From: Eulemur rufifrons
Lineage: Eukaryota > Chordata > Mammalia > Primates > Lemuridae
Direction of reading: 5' to 3'
Length of the DNA stretch: 64,000 bases
NCBI RefSeq assembly: GCF_041146395.1
Contig: NC_090989.1
Span: 225,402,843 to 225,466,842, forward strand
A model generated the notes under the pieces. That model did no database searches, had not been told where the DNA came from, and saw only the letters and a program-made list of their open reading frames with translations. The translations under genes were made by a program, and so were the position numbers. Shown in pieces: positions 12,233-24,234 of the stretch (position 1 is the first letter of the stretch; each line of letters begins with the position of its first letter).

Positions 12233-12323
12233 TCCCTGAGTGCTATTTCTGCTCCATTCTGTCAAGTGGAATTGGTGGAGAAAAAATAGTAATGAGGGAA
12301 CCTTTTGAATTCCACTCTTACGT
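12233..12323 (+). repeat. direct repeat copy 2 (partner at 10587)
   Basis: Starts gctttacttttccctgagtg. See copy 1. It lies just upstream of the ERVL remnant, so it could belong to an interspersed element that I do not know. Confidence 0.8.
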
Positions 12324-12409
12324 CTTTCTAGCCAAAGAAATGGGTTCTCTGCTTTCAGCTTGAGTTTAGCAACTCTTGGAGAAGTCATCTGATTGTCATG
12401 ACTTGTGTC

Positions 12410-13657
12410 ACATGCCTATTCTTGGCTGTGTCCGCACTGAGCTATGAGGACGCCTTTATGGAGGAGACATGGAGAGGCAAGTGGCCTGGATACCATGACT
12501 TCCAGCTCCTGCTAGCATCACTTGAATTGAAGAACACTTTATCAGACCCCCAGAGGTGAACTGCAACACAAACCTTTAGGATCTGTCATCATCCACAGAT
12601 ACCTATTGGCCTTTTGAAAGATAGCTCTTGGCATGGTACTGGGCCTTAGTAGAAGCTAAATACTTGAACATGGGCTACCAAGTTACCACATAACCTGAGC
12701 TGCCTAGCATGAACTGGGTGTTATCTCTTTCACCAAGCAATTAAGTTGGATGTGCACAATATGCACGATATTCCATCATCAAGTGGAAGTGATATACATG
12801 TGATTAGGCCTATAAGAATTACATAAAGAAGTGGTTTAAATATTCATAGTCCCACTCCTGCTAGACTGCCTTCTCTCTCCCAGACTGCACCTGGGAGAGT
12901 TCCCTATGATCAAGTGACACAGGAAGAGAAGTTCTAGGGCTAGTTTAAGATGGTTCTGCAGGATTTGCAGTCACCAAAGTGGGCATCTGCAGCACTATAG
13001 CCCTCTCTGGGACATCCCTGAAGAACATTGGTGAAGGGAAATCTTCTCAGTGGGCAGAACTTTGGGTACTGCACCAAAGTTGTGCACTTTTTTTGGAAGA
13101 AGAAATGGCCAGATGTATGATTATATACTGATTCATGGGCTGTAGCCAATGGTTTGGCAGATGATCAAGGACTTGGAAGGAGCATGATTGGAAAATTCCT
13201 GACAAAAACATTGAGGGAAGAGGTATGTGGATAGACCACTTAGAATGAGCCTAAAAACGTGAAGCTATTTGTAAATCATGTGAATGCTCACCAAAGGGTG
13301 ACTTCAGCAGAGGAGAACTTGAATAATCAAGTGGATAGGAGGACCTGTTCTGTGGACACCAGTCAGCCTCTTTCCCCAGCCACCCCTGTCATTGTCAATG
13401 GCCTCCTGAACAAAGTAGCCATGGGAAGAGAATGGCAGTTATGCATGGGCTCAGCCAAATGGACTTCTACTCATCAAGGTGGACCTGGCTACAGCCACCA
13501 CTGAGACCACCGCTGAAACTACAGCCAGCAGAGACCAATGCTGAACCCCAAACTTGATGCCATTCCCTGGGGTGATCAGCCAGCCACCTGGTGGAAGAAG
13601 GTTAAGTAAAGTTTAAGGAGATATGTATGAGCGCCAAGTTGACAAGGGATGGACTTG
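12410..13657 (+). pseudogene. ERVL internal region remnant (pol)
   Basis: Endogenous retrovirus remnant on the plus strand, ending directly at an MLT2 LTR. Translation of 13259-13504 shows ERVL-like pol sequence of the RNase H/integrase junction (for example NHVNAHQRVTSAEE). An upstream stretch at about 12940-13150 resembles RNase H. Stop codons and frameshifts break it. After about 13500 the sequence jumps from the start of integrase almost straight to the 3' LTR, so most of integrase and anything downstream are deleted. The left end is approximate, and I identified no 5' LTR. Confidence 0.65.
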
Positions 13658-14190
13658 TGATGGTTAATTTTATGTGTCAACTTGACTGGGTTAAGGGATG
13701 CCTAGGTAGCTAATAAAACATTATTCCTGAGTGTGTCTGTGAAGGTGTTTCCAGAATAAATTAGCCCTTGAATCAGTAGACTGAGTAAAGAAGATTTGCC
13801 CTGATTAAAGAAGATTTGCAGTTATCATCCTCCCTTTGTGGACCCTGATAGAACAAAAAGTGGAAAGAAGGACAAATCTCAATTTCTCTTCTTAAGCTGG
13901 GACAACCATCTTCTCCTGTCCTCAGACAACAGGGCCTCTGGTTCTCAGGCCTTTGGACTGGGAATTACATCATTTGCTCCTCACGTTCTCAGGCTTTTGA
14001 ACTCAGATGGAGTTATATCACTGGCTTTCCTGTTCTTCAGCTTGCAGATGGCATATTGTGGGGCTCCATAACCATGTGAGCCAATTTCTCATAATAAATC
14101 TCTTATCTATCTACTATCTATCTATCTATATGTCATCTATCTATCTATCTCCTATTAGTTCTCTTTCTCTGCAGAATCCTGACTAACACA
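13658..14190 (+). mobile_element. MLT2-type LTR (HERV-L family)
   Basis: Complete LTR. It begins tgatggttaattttatgtgtc, has ggtagctaataaaacattatt, gatagaacaaaaagtgg and gtgagccaatttctcataataaatctc, and ends cctgactaacaca. All landmarks occur in MLT2 order. The polyadenylation signal aataaa is present. It serves as the 3' LTR of the remnant at 12410-13657. A TCTA tract sits near the 3' end. Confidence 0.9.
14104..14152. repeat. (TCTA)n microsatellite
   Basis: Interrupted tatc/tcta tetranucleotide tract inside the MLT2 LTR 3' end, grown from its tctatatatc stretch. Confidence 0.9.
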
Positions 14191-14514
14191 TAGGGGTAGG
14201 TATGGGTGGTGTTATTCTGAACCAACAAAACAATAAACACCTACTTCAGTGAGGACATCCAAATTCCATTTATAAGAGGGAAGACAGTGAAGATCTCTCC
14301 AGAGGGATAGAACCTATAGTCATTGATGGCATCTTCTGAGGTATGTTTGGTACTGTTATACCAAAGTCTAAGGAGAGCAAAAAAAAGAATACCCCTGAAC
14401 AAAAAGGAAAACCAAGTAAAAGGAGAAAATAAGAATATCAATTTTATTGGAAGTTAAAATCTATAGTAGGTCCTTGACTCTTAAGAGAAATTCCAAGAAT
14501 TTTCTGATTGATGT

Positions 14515-15880
14515 CCACATGTATACTTTTTATTATGGCTAAATTCACATAACATAAAATTAAGCATTTTAAACTGAACAGTGGCATTTGGTATGTTTGC
14601 AATGTTGTGCAACCACCACCTCTATCTAGTTTGGAAAACATTTTCATAACCCCCAAATAAAGTCCCATACCCATTAAGCACTTACTTCCTATTCTCTTTA
14701 GCCTCTAGCAACCACCAATCTACTTTCTGTTTCTGTGCATTTACCTGTTTTGAATCTTTCATATAAATAGAGTCTAACAAAACATGACCTTTGTGTCTGA
14801 TTTCTTTCACTTAGCATGATGTTTTCATGGTTCATTCATGTTATAGCATGTATTAGTACTGCATTCATTTTTATTGCTTAATATTCTAATGTATAGATAT
14901 ATCACATTTTTAAAAATCTATTCATCTGTTGAGGGACATTTGGGCTTAGACTATTGTGAATAGTGCTGTTATAAACAATTGTGTACAAGTACTTGTCTGA
15001 GTATCTGTTTTTAATTCTTTTGGATATATATCTAGGAATGGAATTACTTTGCTTAGAATAATTCCATGTTCAACTTTTTAAGCAATTGACAGAACTGTTT
15101 TCCACAGTGGCTACCCCATTTTACATTCTCACCAGCAATGTACAAGGGTTCCAATTTCTCCATATCCTAACCAACACTTGTTATTTTTCAATTTTTTTCA
15201 TGCTATCCATCTTAGTAGGTCTGAAGTGGTATCCCATTGTGGTTTTATTTGCATTTCTTGAATGACTAATGATGCTGAGCATCTTTTCAGATTCTTACTG
15301 GCCATTTGTATAACTTCTTTGGAGAAATGTCTATTTAAATTCTTTCTCTATTTTTGATTGCATTGTCTTTTTATTATTGAGCTGTAAGAGTTCTTTAGAT
15401 ATTCTGGACACTAATCCCTTATAAAGATAAGATTTACAAATATATTTTCTCATTCTGTAGGTTGCCTTTTAACTTTCTTGACAATGATGCATAAAAGTGG
15501 TTTTTTTGTAATTTTGATGGACCCCAATTTATATATATTTTCTTTTGCTGCTTGTGTTTTGGGTGTCATATCTAAGAAACTATTGTCAAGTCCAAGGTCA
15601 TGAAGATTTACCCCTATGCTTCCTTCTAAGAGTTTTATAGTTCTAGCTCTTATATTTAGGTTGTTGGTCCATTTTGAGTTAATTTTTGTATATTATGTGA
15701 CATAGGATTCTAACTTCATTCTTTTGTGTGGATAACCAGTTTTCCCATCACCATTTGTTGAAAAGACTATTTTTTCTCTAGTAAATGATCTTAGCACCCA
15801 TGGTAAAAATCAATTGGCCATACATGTGTAGGTTTCTCTCTGAGCTCTTAATTCTATTTCGGATGTTCATAAATTTTTGA
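14515..15880 (-). mobile_element. L1M LINE, 3' UTR and ORF2 C-terminal part, antisense
   Basis: Antisense L1M landmarks in order: ctaaattcacataacataaaa, tgcaaccaccacctctatct, gtctgatttctttcacttagcatgatg, actattgtgaatagtgctg, ttctcaccagcaatgtacaagg, aagtggtatcccattgtgg, tagatattctggacactaatcc and cacctttgttgaaaag-like text (here ccatttgttgaaaagac). Length is 1.37 kb. It is heavily mutated with no intact ORF2. Confidence 0.9.
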
Positions 15881-17614
15881 ACATTGACTTTAAGCATAAT
15901 CAAACTTTATTCATCATGCAACCAAGATGATTCTGAATTCATCAGGTTAAAGCTTTGGGAGAATTTTTCCAGTGTGTAAGAGCACGTTGCATCAGCCATC
16001 AGTGGATGCTCAACGTGGAGATTCTTTCAGGGTTAGATTGCTCTATCGCAGCATTTGATTTACTGTTAATATTATACTTTCAAACAAACTTCAGGTGTCA
16101 AACTTTCCATGGAAATCTACATGTGCCACTCTGGATGACTAATTTTGGATTCTCTGACATAGTCAATCTCAATATGGATCACCCTTTCCCACTTTGCTTT
16201 CCTGCTACCAGCTTCTTACACACACCCTCCATGGTTTGTAAATACCTTCTTTTCTTCTTTTCAATGGGAACTAGGTTCTTAAAATTGATTTTATTCTTCT
16301 TACCTTATTTTTAAGGATATCTCATTTAGGTTTAAGTCAACATGTTTTGAGAGGTTTTCAGGGGAGTTCTTGTAGAAAGGAAGAAACTTGTAAAGCAGCT
16401 CTGTACTCTAGGCTTCCAAAATATGCAGACATAGCAAAAAATTGGAAAGACAATCAAACTGTGGTTAGCAAACTCTTTAAACTTTTTAGAATAGGTTATA
16501 TGCCTGATTAGGTTTGTGATTGAAGATGCCACTGGGGAACAAGGGCTCCATTTGATGTCAAGTGTGTGCTGCTTTTGTTATGTTATATGCCAGATATTTT
16601 TTTGACAATGGCAAGAAATTTTGCTTCCTTGATTTGCCATGAAAACCCTATTTTTTAGAAATGTAGTCCTTGGCATGGTATCAAAGCACCTGCATTTTCC
16701 TTAAATGGAGCTGCTTCTTGGGAGTTCCTACTTAGTAACTCAAAGTGGACAAGATGTGAAACCATATTGCATTTATGTACATGACAACCACAATCCACTC
16801 CATTACTAATGGGAGCAATTCTGTCTCATTTTGAAAGGACAGTGTGGGTGGGAATGGAGTCAAGTATCACTGTCTCACATCCAACTCCTAATTTATGTCT
16901 CTCAAATCATCGTGGATGGAGGAAAGCAGAGACAGAAACAAATTCCAACTATCTGAGACTGAACTGCTGATGGTAAAACTTTCATGACACTGTTGAACAA
17001 ATAAGCACCTAAATATTAACTCTCCTTTGTGATTACCATGGTCATTCATTCGCCTCCTGATATAAGGATGCCATAAGGGGCTAGGCAGGTACAAGTCGAT
17101 CTGGACAAACCATTGGGAAAGATTTCCTTTTCTAATATATCTAGGGTATGATGTTAGATATTAGCCATTTCTGTAATAGCTCTGTGGTGATCCCAGCTCT
17201 GCAGCCATGCACTTGATGCCTGCTGTTTGCCCAGATGTTCTTCTCTCAGCTGCCCAATGCATGAGATTCCATCCCTAGAGTTTTATTCCTCTTATTTAAG
17301 GCTCTGATGACCTCTTAAATGAAAATATAAATAGTTTAATACTGAAGTTATTGGGCTGATCTGTGTGTTGGTGGGAATGAGTGTTTGCATTTCAGCGTTC
17401 TGACATTTTGATAATGAGGTCTGATTTGGGGAGTACTGTGCACACACTGGAAAGGGGCAGTGGCTCAGTCTGGTGAAGCCTGGATTGGGGGGGGCAACTA
17501 CTCACTAAATTTGCCTCAGTTTACCTGGCTTGATGGTTGGCTTGATGGTTGACTTGTACTTGTTGCCAAAAGGCAGGATTCTATTTCGGCTTATCATCCA
17601 TTGGGAAAGTGTGG
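15881..17614. other. unique spacer, nothing recognised
   Basis: The plus-strand open frame 15955-16314 (119 codons) starts near a clear L1 end, shows no domain and reads like AT-rich chance sequence. A 12-bp tandem duplication (ggcttgatggtt twice) lies at about 17528-17552. No repeat family was recognised. Confidence 0.5.
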
Positions 17615-17805
17615 AGGAAAGAGTGCGGGGTTTCAGTCAGAAGATCTCTGTTACCAGCTGTGTGATTTTAGACAAGTCATTTGATCTCCCCAAGTGTCTG
17701 TTTCCAGAGCTGTAAAACATGGCTAATACTTCTCTCTTACATTGATGTGAGGATTAAATGAGCCAACACCTAGAAAGCACTATATAAATGTATTTCTATT
17801 ATTAT
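17615..17805 (+). mobile_element. MIR SINE
   Basis: Clear MIR core and tail: cagctgtgtgattttagacaag, ctgtttccagagctgtaaaac, tgatgtgaggattaaatgagc and agcactatataaatgt. Confidence 0.75.
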
Positions 17806-18519
17806 CGGAGGTATTTAAAACATCAGAGGTGAGGTGTAAAATCTTGCAATCCACTCATTAGCTCTGTCAGTGGAGAGAAGAAGAAAGGATTAAATCTGGC
17901 AGGTACTAAGCTTTGAGTTTGATTTAAGTTCTTTCCTCCAACTCCCCTATTTGCAAAGAGTTTTCTTCCATTGTTGAGAGTCACTGGAGCTTGGGCCAAT
18001 TACTTGTGTTGACAAGTCATTAAACAAAGGCGTACAAGCACCTGGCTCTGAAGTCTAGGAGCCCAAAGGCAGCTCCAGAGCCTACCAGGTTGTGTCCAAG
18101 GTTGGGAAGATTTCTACCTGTTCTGCGTACACATGGGTCTGTTTGAGGTAGAGGTCTGGCAGTATTAACTCTGCTTTTAAGAGTGAAGAAGATTGAAACA
18201 TTAGCAAGCTGAGCTTTTAAATGGATTTACTTATTTACAGAAGTATGGGCTTTTTTACTGTTGGGTACTCTGAGCACATGACTTACTTGTAATGGTCAGT
18301 TGAGATTTCCTTAATCCATATATATATAGCCATTATTGTATTTTGTCTATGACATGATAATTATAGAAAAAATTTGGAAAATCTATGTGTTTATGTTTTA
18401 CATTATGGAAAGGGATCCTTTTAAGTCAGAACATTTTAATAGCAATACAATATGATTGGGAAATGAACTCACAGTATAGAATTAAGTTGGAAGACCATTT
18501 ACTTAAGACAGAATATATA
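17806..18519. other. unique spacer, nothing recognised
   Basis: No repeat, gene or RNA signal identified. Confidence 0.5.
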
Positions 18520-18650
18520 TGCCTACTGCCCCACACACATACATACATATACATGTATATATACTCACAGACATGTTTGTGCATATGTATGTACATATTT
18601 ATACATACATATATAAATACCTATACATATATACATACAGGTATATAATG
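18520..18650. repeat. imperfect (TACA)/(TATG)n low-complexity tract
   Basis: Alternating purine-pyrimidine repeats: cacacacatacatacatata, gtatgtacatat, atacatatatacatac. They create a spurious Tyr/His/Thr-rich open frame. Confidence 0.85.
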
Positions 18651-19829
18651 ATATCCTTATAAATGTTTAATGAATAGCTCTCCAAATAAGGCAATATTAA
18701 AAAAATCCTGTGTTTTGTGGTGTTTGGCAATTTCCATCATGTAAATACTCCTGCTGTGGCCAATTTTAAGCTACCATGGTGATGCCACTGAATGTGGAGT
18801 AGGAAGAGATGTGCACAATCTGCTCATGCCAGCCAGGAAGGGCTGGCTTCAGCACAGCCCCGGTAGAAACACTCAGAGAATATCCACTGGGTAGGTACAT
18901 GCGGTACACACAGAAATCTAATCTAAAATCACACATGATGTGAGTCTATTAATTCTGGTATTAATACCAGCCTCCCTTTACTAGGGAATTGCAGAGCTCT
19001 TTAGGTACAGCCTGAAAGAATTACCTTTGGTTCATCCCATCTGGAGTCTGCTTTTCCATCCTTATGATTCGTCACTTACCCTCTTCTGTGAGAAGCCTTC
19101 TAAAGGATCTTGTATAGATCAGTCATGGAAGGGATTAACCAGGCAAAGTACCATTATTACAGATTCTCCAGGAGAGTTTATAGTTTGTAGGTGACTCACC
19201 AATAGCCATAGATTATTAACTACTGCTGTTAAAGAAAGTGCTCTGCAGTGACAGCAAACAGTAGGATATTATCATTATTGAGCACACACGTGAACATACA
19301 CATATATGCACACGCCATTCTACTTTGTTTTGGTGGAGCTACCACTCATTGTCTTTCTGCCGTTCAGGCCTACAGCCAGGAGGAGAGGTTGCCCATGCTC
19401 TGTGACTTAAGATTGCTAGGGAGACGTCTTCCTCTGTCCTCCCTTCAAAAGAATCTTCCCGACACCTGGAATACTTCATTTGACATTTTCTACTCTGCCA
19501 TTAGAGATCCTTTTGTTCCATTAATGTTTTCCTTTTAAAGAGCTCAGCCCAGCTGAGAAGAGGTAACAGTAAGATGGGAGCACAGAAATGAAAAATAGGC
19601 AAAAATTCAAAGATGAATTTGATTCCCACACAATTAGGCCTAAGACAGCTTCCTAGACGACAGCCTATTTCCCTCGTTTTCCTAGCTCCCTGCAGCTTGT
19701 CTCCCCACTTGCAGATCCACCTCCAACTCATCCCCAGTCTATAGTTGATGCTAATTTGTAGACTCATTGCCTAAACCCTGAATCATTTTAAGGGCTTTAG
19801 CAGTAGTCATATTAATTTATCAAATTCAA
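18651..19829. other. unique spacer, nothing recognised
   Basis: Open frames at 19248-19538 (plus) and 19501-19767 (minus) show no known domain. No repeats were recognised. Confidence 0.5.
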
Positions 19830-19910
19830 CATTGAACATTGGCCCTGACCTTGAAGAGCTCATAATTTCTTGGGAGAGACGTTAAAAAACAATAATTACT
19901 CTGCAACTAT
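19830..19910 (-). mobile_element. L2 LINE fragment, antisense
   Basis: ggccctgaccttgaagagctc followed by ttgggagagacgttaaaaaac resembles the antisense L2 phrase ...ccctcatggagcttacattct...gggagacagacaat. Low divergence cannot be claimed. Confidence 0.4.
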
Positions 19911-19984
19911 ATACTTTTCCTACTAGAGTGTTACTTCCAAAGGGCTGATGGAACCCAGAGAAAATATTTTCCAGCAGTAATTAG

Positions 19985-20110
19985 TGGGCACCCTGGAATT
20001 AGATGGGCTTGGTTTCAAATACCGATTTTCATATTTACTAGCAGTGATTCTTTGAGCAATTTGCTTAATTTGTCTGACCATAAATTTTCCTACTAATGCC
20101 TAGTACATAG
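19985..20110 (+). mobile_element. MIR fragment
   Basis: ggaattagatgggcttggtttc, gcagtgattctttgagcaattt and tttgtctgaccataaattttc follow the MIR 5'/core order. Confidence 0.5.
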
Positions 20111-20124
20111 GCCAATAATGCCAA

Positions 20125-20245
20125 TTACACTGGAATGTAACTTCAATGAAGGCAGGCACTTTATTTTGTTCACTGTTATTATCTCTACCAAGTAGAATAG
20201 TGTCTGGTATAGAGTAGTGGATCAATATATGTTTGTAAAATAAGC
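20125..20245 (+). mobile_element. L2 LINE 3' end
   Basis: ttcaatgaaggcaggcactttattttg, then agaatagtgtctggtatagag, then atatgtttgtaaaat follows the L2 3' terminus. The next 50 bases (gtacttgataaatagtagctgttattatta) look like a MIR tail. Confidence 0.6.
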
Positions 20246-20329
20246 CACATACAGTGTCTATAGGTACTTGATAAATAGTAGCTGTTATTATTATAAAGAT
20301 GATTAGGACCACAGGAGTGTATGAGAACT

Positions 20330-20500
20330 CCCAGAAGACATAGGGAGTAATTTTGCCTGTGGGATTAGGAAAAATTATAGAATTGTCATCTTGAATGAGA
20401 CATAAGAGTTATCAGGAAGAGGAAGTCCAAGGGTATTCCAGGTAAAGAAAATATGGCAAGCATGAATGGACTAACAATTCAAAAAAGAGTGAAATTCTAG
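20330..20500 (-). mobile_element. L2-like fragment, antisense
   Basis: gggtattccaggtaaagaaaat and ggcaagcatgaatggac resemble the antisense L2 phrase gcattccaggcagagggaac...gcaaaggc. Diverged. Confidence 0.35.
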
Positions 20501-20604
20501 ACTGAATAGGGACATAGTGGCCAAAAACTGACCACAGCCACCCATAAACTCCACTGATAATCTGATTTTTTATGAGTTAACCACTGGGTCCCCATTTTTG
20601 TTCC

Positions 20605-20865
20605 CTAATAATAAAGGTTGCCACTTACATAGTGCTTATTACATACTAGGCACAAAACATATATCAGCTCATTTAATCTTTACAACAATCCTTTGAGATA
20701 GGTGCTACTATTACCATTTTAAGATGAGAAAATTAAGGCAAAGAGGAATTGACTAACTTATCTGAGGTCCACAGCTAGTAAGTAGAAAAATCAGGCTTCA
20801 AACTCAGATTTTATGGCTTCAGAATCTCGTTCTTAATGCCTATACCAGGTAGCTTCTAAGTCATA
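20605..20865 (-). mobile_element. MIR SINE, near full length, antisense
   Basis: Strong antisense MIR: acatagtgcttattacatactaggc, ctcatttaatctttacaacaat, cattttaagatgagaaaattaagg, cacagctagtaagtag and tcaaactcag. Confidence 0.8.
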
Positions 20866-20879
20866 GCCAGATTTTGTGG

Positions 20880-21236
20880 TCGACAGAAGTACTGCTCACC
20901 AGTATATTCAAGCTCAAAGGCAGATGGAATTTCCTTGAAGTTATGAATGGCTATGTAACTTCCTTGAGGCAACGTAATTTTATCAGAAAAGATCGGCTTA
21001 CTTCTTGTGTTCTCTCCCATCTGTAAAGAGGTTGTTTGCGCCAGATGGTTTAGCTATACGATGGTAGAGCCTCTGTCAGCCTAAATTGCTGGGCGGCTGC
21101 ATGGAGGACAGTTGCCTGGGAAAGATGGCTAGGACAGCAGGAGTGTGTGAGCAAGAATTAAATGTTATTGTGGTAGATTTTGAGATTGTTTGCCACTGCA
21201 ATGTAACCTAACCTCTTCTGACTGATGTAGCTGCCT
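20880..21236 (+). mobile_element. ancient LTR-like repeat
   Basis: The tail gtgagcaagaattaaatgttattg, gattttgagattgtttgccactgcaatgtaacctaacc and ctgactgatgtag resembles the 3' end of an old LTR that normally ends ...cctgactgatacag. Family not assigned. Confidence 0.4.
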
Positions 21237-22007
21237 ATGCCAGATCTTTATTCTGATTAGGTGGGCCCAGGGCTCTAATTCCTGAGCTAATCTTTCCTTT
21301 CCAAACCTTGCCTCAGCCCATTCACCTAGGCTCCCTTTCTCTCTTTTTTGGGGGGTAATTTGCATAATATCCCAGGCTTTTCCTATCAAAGTACAATTTA
21401 TTTTTCCTTGTCAATTCCACCTCCCCAGATGCTGAAGTTTTGGATCAGAACCCCTACCTCTACATTGACCAATCAGGTATTGCCTGATGTTATGCACATG
21501 GTCCTATGATATACTCAGATAAAGCACTCTGCCCAATTTCTTTGGGCTGAAAACTACTCTATAGAGGATGTCTAAGTATTGTAACATTTCCTTGGTAAGC
21601 CTTTCTGGCTAGAAAAATCATTAATTCTCAGCTACACCTTCCTGTTAGCCCTTACTTCCCTACTGGATCAGTGCTAATATCTGATTCTGGCTTTCCCTGG
21701 TGCTGTCTCTTATTTACAGCCACAGATCACTGATTACCTGTTTAGTTAAACCCACGGTACTTGTGCCCAGAATGCCCATGCTAGCAATTCATAACTTCAT
21801 GGGTATTGATAGAATAGGCTCAGCTTCCAACCACCCACTTCAGCATCCTTTATTCTTTGGATTATAAAGTGTTCTTCCTATTTTGCTACTACCAAAGATG
21901 AAAAAATAAAGTTGACATGAATATTTAATACCTTAAACCCTGGACAAGGAACCAAAAGAGAAAGTTTCTATAAACAAGAGTAAAAACTTGCTTTAGTTAC
22001 AAATAAT
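21237..22007. other. unique spacer, nothing recognised
   Basis: No repeat or gene signal beyond common short words. Confidence 0.5.
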
Positions 22008-22615
22008 TGTGGCAGGCCAGAATTCTACAATGGCCTCCAATATTCTCACCCCCTGGTGAACAAGCTCTGTATAATCCATGCCCTTTGTGAATACAATGGG
22101 ATATCACTCTCATAATTTACGTTACATTTTATAGCACATTTTATAGCACAGGAGATTTTGTAGAGGTAATTGAGGTTTATAATCAGTTGGTTTTCAGTTA
22201 GGCACAAGGGAATTTTCCTGAGTGGGCTTGGTATAATCACATAAGGCCTTAAAAGAAATAAGCAACAGCAGCAGCTGGAGATGAGGACAACGCCACGTTG
22301 TGAACTACCCACAGAGGGTGACACGTGCCTGGAACCTGACAGTGATTTCCAGCTGACAGCCAGCAAGAAAATGGGACCTTAGTCCTACAACTACAAGGAA
22401 CTGAATACTGCCAACAATGAAATGAGTTTGGAAGGGGGCTCTCAGCTTCAGATGAGACCAGAGGCCCGGCTAATCCCTTGATTTCAACCAGAGAACCCAG
22501 TTAGGCTGTGTCTGGAATTCTGACCTACAGAAACATTGAGATAACCAATGTGTATTGTTTTAAGCTGCTAAATGTGTGGTGATTTGTTATGCAGCAATAT
22601 AAAATTTACATAACA
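22008..22615 (+). mobile_element. MLT1-like / MaLR-type LTR, nearly complete
   Basis: Starts tgtggcaggccagaattctac, passes ctgtataatccatgccc, aggccttaaaagaaataagc, acgccacgttgtgaactacc, cagccagcaagaaaatg and gaggcccggctaatccc, and ends acagaaacattgagataacc, ttgttatgcagcaat and taacaa. This is the layout of a well-known 0.5-0.6 kb eutherian LTR. A 12-bp tandem duplication (cattttatagca twice) occurs at about 22125-22148. Confidence 0.75.
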
Positions 22616-22844
22616 AGCAGTTGTTCAAATGCAGGACAACAGATAACTCATTGGATATCCATATACATGTAAAAGAAAAATGAGATTTGGTAAATAAAAG
22701 GTCAATATGAATGCCTTTGAGTTGATAAAAAGAAAAAGTAAACTTAGATTTTAATGAGTGAAAAAACAATAGTCTCACTGATTTCCCTGCAGAATAATTC
22801 AGTGTAAAGTTATATTAACTTTTTTCATTTAAAAATTGCTATAT

Positions 22845-23055
22845 TACTTTTAACAGCTTTATTGATATACAAATGACACATAATAAACTGCATATATTGA
22901 AAGTGTATAATTTGATAAGTTTTGACATAAGCATGTGCCTTTGAATGATCACAATAATAAAGATTGTGGGCATATCTATTACCCCCCAAAGTGAAATCTA
23001 GCTCCTTGGTAATCCCTTTGTAATTTTGCTCTGCACACTGGGGAACATGCCAACG
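22845..23055 (-). mobile_element. L1M 3' end fragment, antisense
   Basis: Reads taacagctttattgatatacaaatgacac, tgcatatattgaaagtgtataatttg, then gtgggcatatctattacccccc: the antisense 3' terminal part of an old L1M. Confidence 0.75.
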
Positions 23056-23929
23056 TGGCAACTTAAATCAAGAATATTAAATAATTTTCAGCTCTTCCTT
23101 AAAGTTTTCCCCACATAGCAAACATGTTAAAACCCATCTCCTTTATAGATTGGCAGTTGCAAGTCTGACCCAATGTAGAACCCGTGGGGAACTGGGGGAT
23201 AGTAGAAAGGGGCAAATAAAAAAGACTCCCATACTCCCATTTGCAAACAAATGGCTTACTGCAACAATTATGAGTTTCAATGTCTGGACATGTCATTTTC
23301 CCAATCATGTCCAGACAGTAGCACAACTTATATAATGCATCAATTAGGGAAACATGGTGTTCTTTCACGTGTGTTCAAGTCTAGTCATCTCTCCATCCAT
23401 GCCTCTTACCTCCCAGCATTATTTACACACACCCATCAGCCTTGCTTCCTCTATTTCTTCTCCAGGTTACTTTTGGATCTATCTGCTGCAGAGAAAATTA
23501 GTAATGGAGAAGGACAACAGTGGCTTTTTTCCTCCCTTGGTTATCTGTTAGATCATTCAGGTAGGAAATATTGATTTTTCAGAACAAGTTGGATATATTT
23601 TTACTTCCTGAATGCAAAAGGCACCTAAACTATTTTTTTCAGTAAGGTATATAACAGACATTATCACCTTCATTTTTTGGAGTTCCTGGAAATGTAAGGT
23701 TCAAAAAGAGAATAGTAAAAAAAATTGGGTAATTATCTTTGGTGGTTCATATTTCACCTGTACGAAGGTTGAGGTCTTTAGAAATAGCTTCAGGTAATTT
23801 AGTTTGTTCCTCAATATACAGGTATGAAGCTTCACAATTGAGTATGAGACAACCCTTTAAAAAATCCACTCATTCTCTGTCACCTTAGGTGAGATGATAT
23901 TTTCAGGACTGCTACAAATGTTTCCTGCT
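23056..23929. other. unique spacer, nothing recognised
   Basis: Overlapping open frames of 61-107 codons at 23099-23574 lie on both strands in different frames, a pattern of chance frames. No domain seen. Confidence 0.5.
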
Positions 23930-24125
23930 TTATAGCATTTTATAATTCTTTGAGGCGTTTCACTTATATTACTTCCTCTGATACTTTTGGTATTCCTATG
24001 AAGCAGAGAAAGTGGTTTCATTCCCACTTAAAGATGGAAGAAAACCGAGATCAGAGAGATGAACTAATTCACCAAGAGCTGCTCAATGGTGTTGCTGAAA
24101 CTAAAATCCAAATTTTCTAGACCTT
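23930..24125 (-). mobile_element. MIR SINE, antisense, diverged
   Basis: agcattttataattctttgagg, cctatgaagcagagaaag, cccacttaaagatggaagaaaac and tcaccaagagctgctcaatgg follow the antisense MIR order. Confidence 0.6.
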
Positions 24126-24234
24126 TTTGTCACCCAGGATTCTTTCTGCTCATTTTCCTGATAAGCATAATTTTAATAAACTGTACCAAATAGGAGGGAA
24201 GAGAAGATATGTATTGTATTATTTTACATTACAT

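Noticed and set aside
15955..16314. 119-codon plus-strand open frame
   Set aside because: It sits just after an L1 in AT-rich sequence, shows no domain and has no splice or promoter support; frames of this size are expected by chance in 64 kb.
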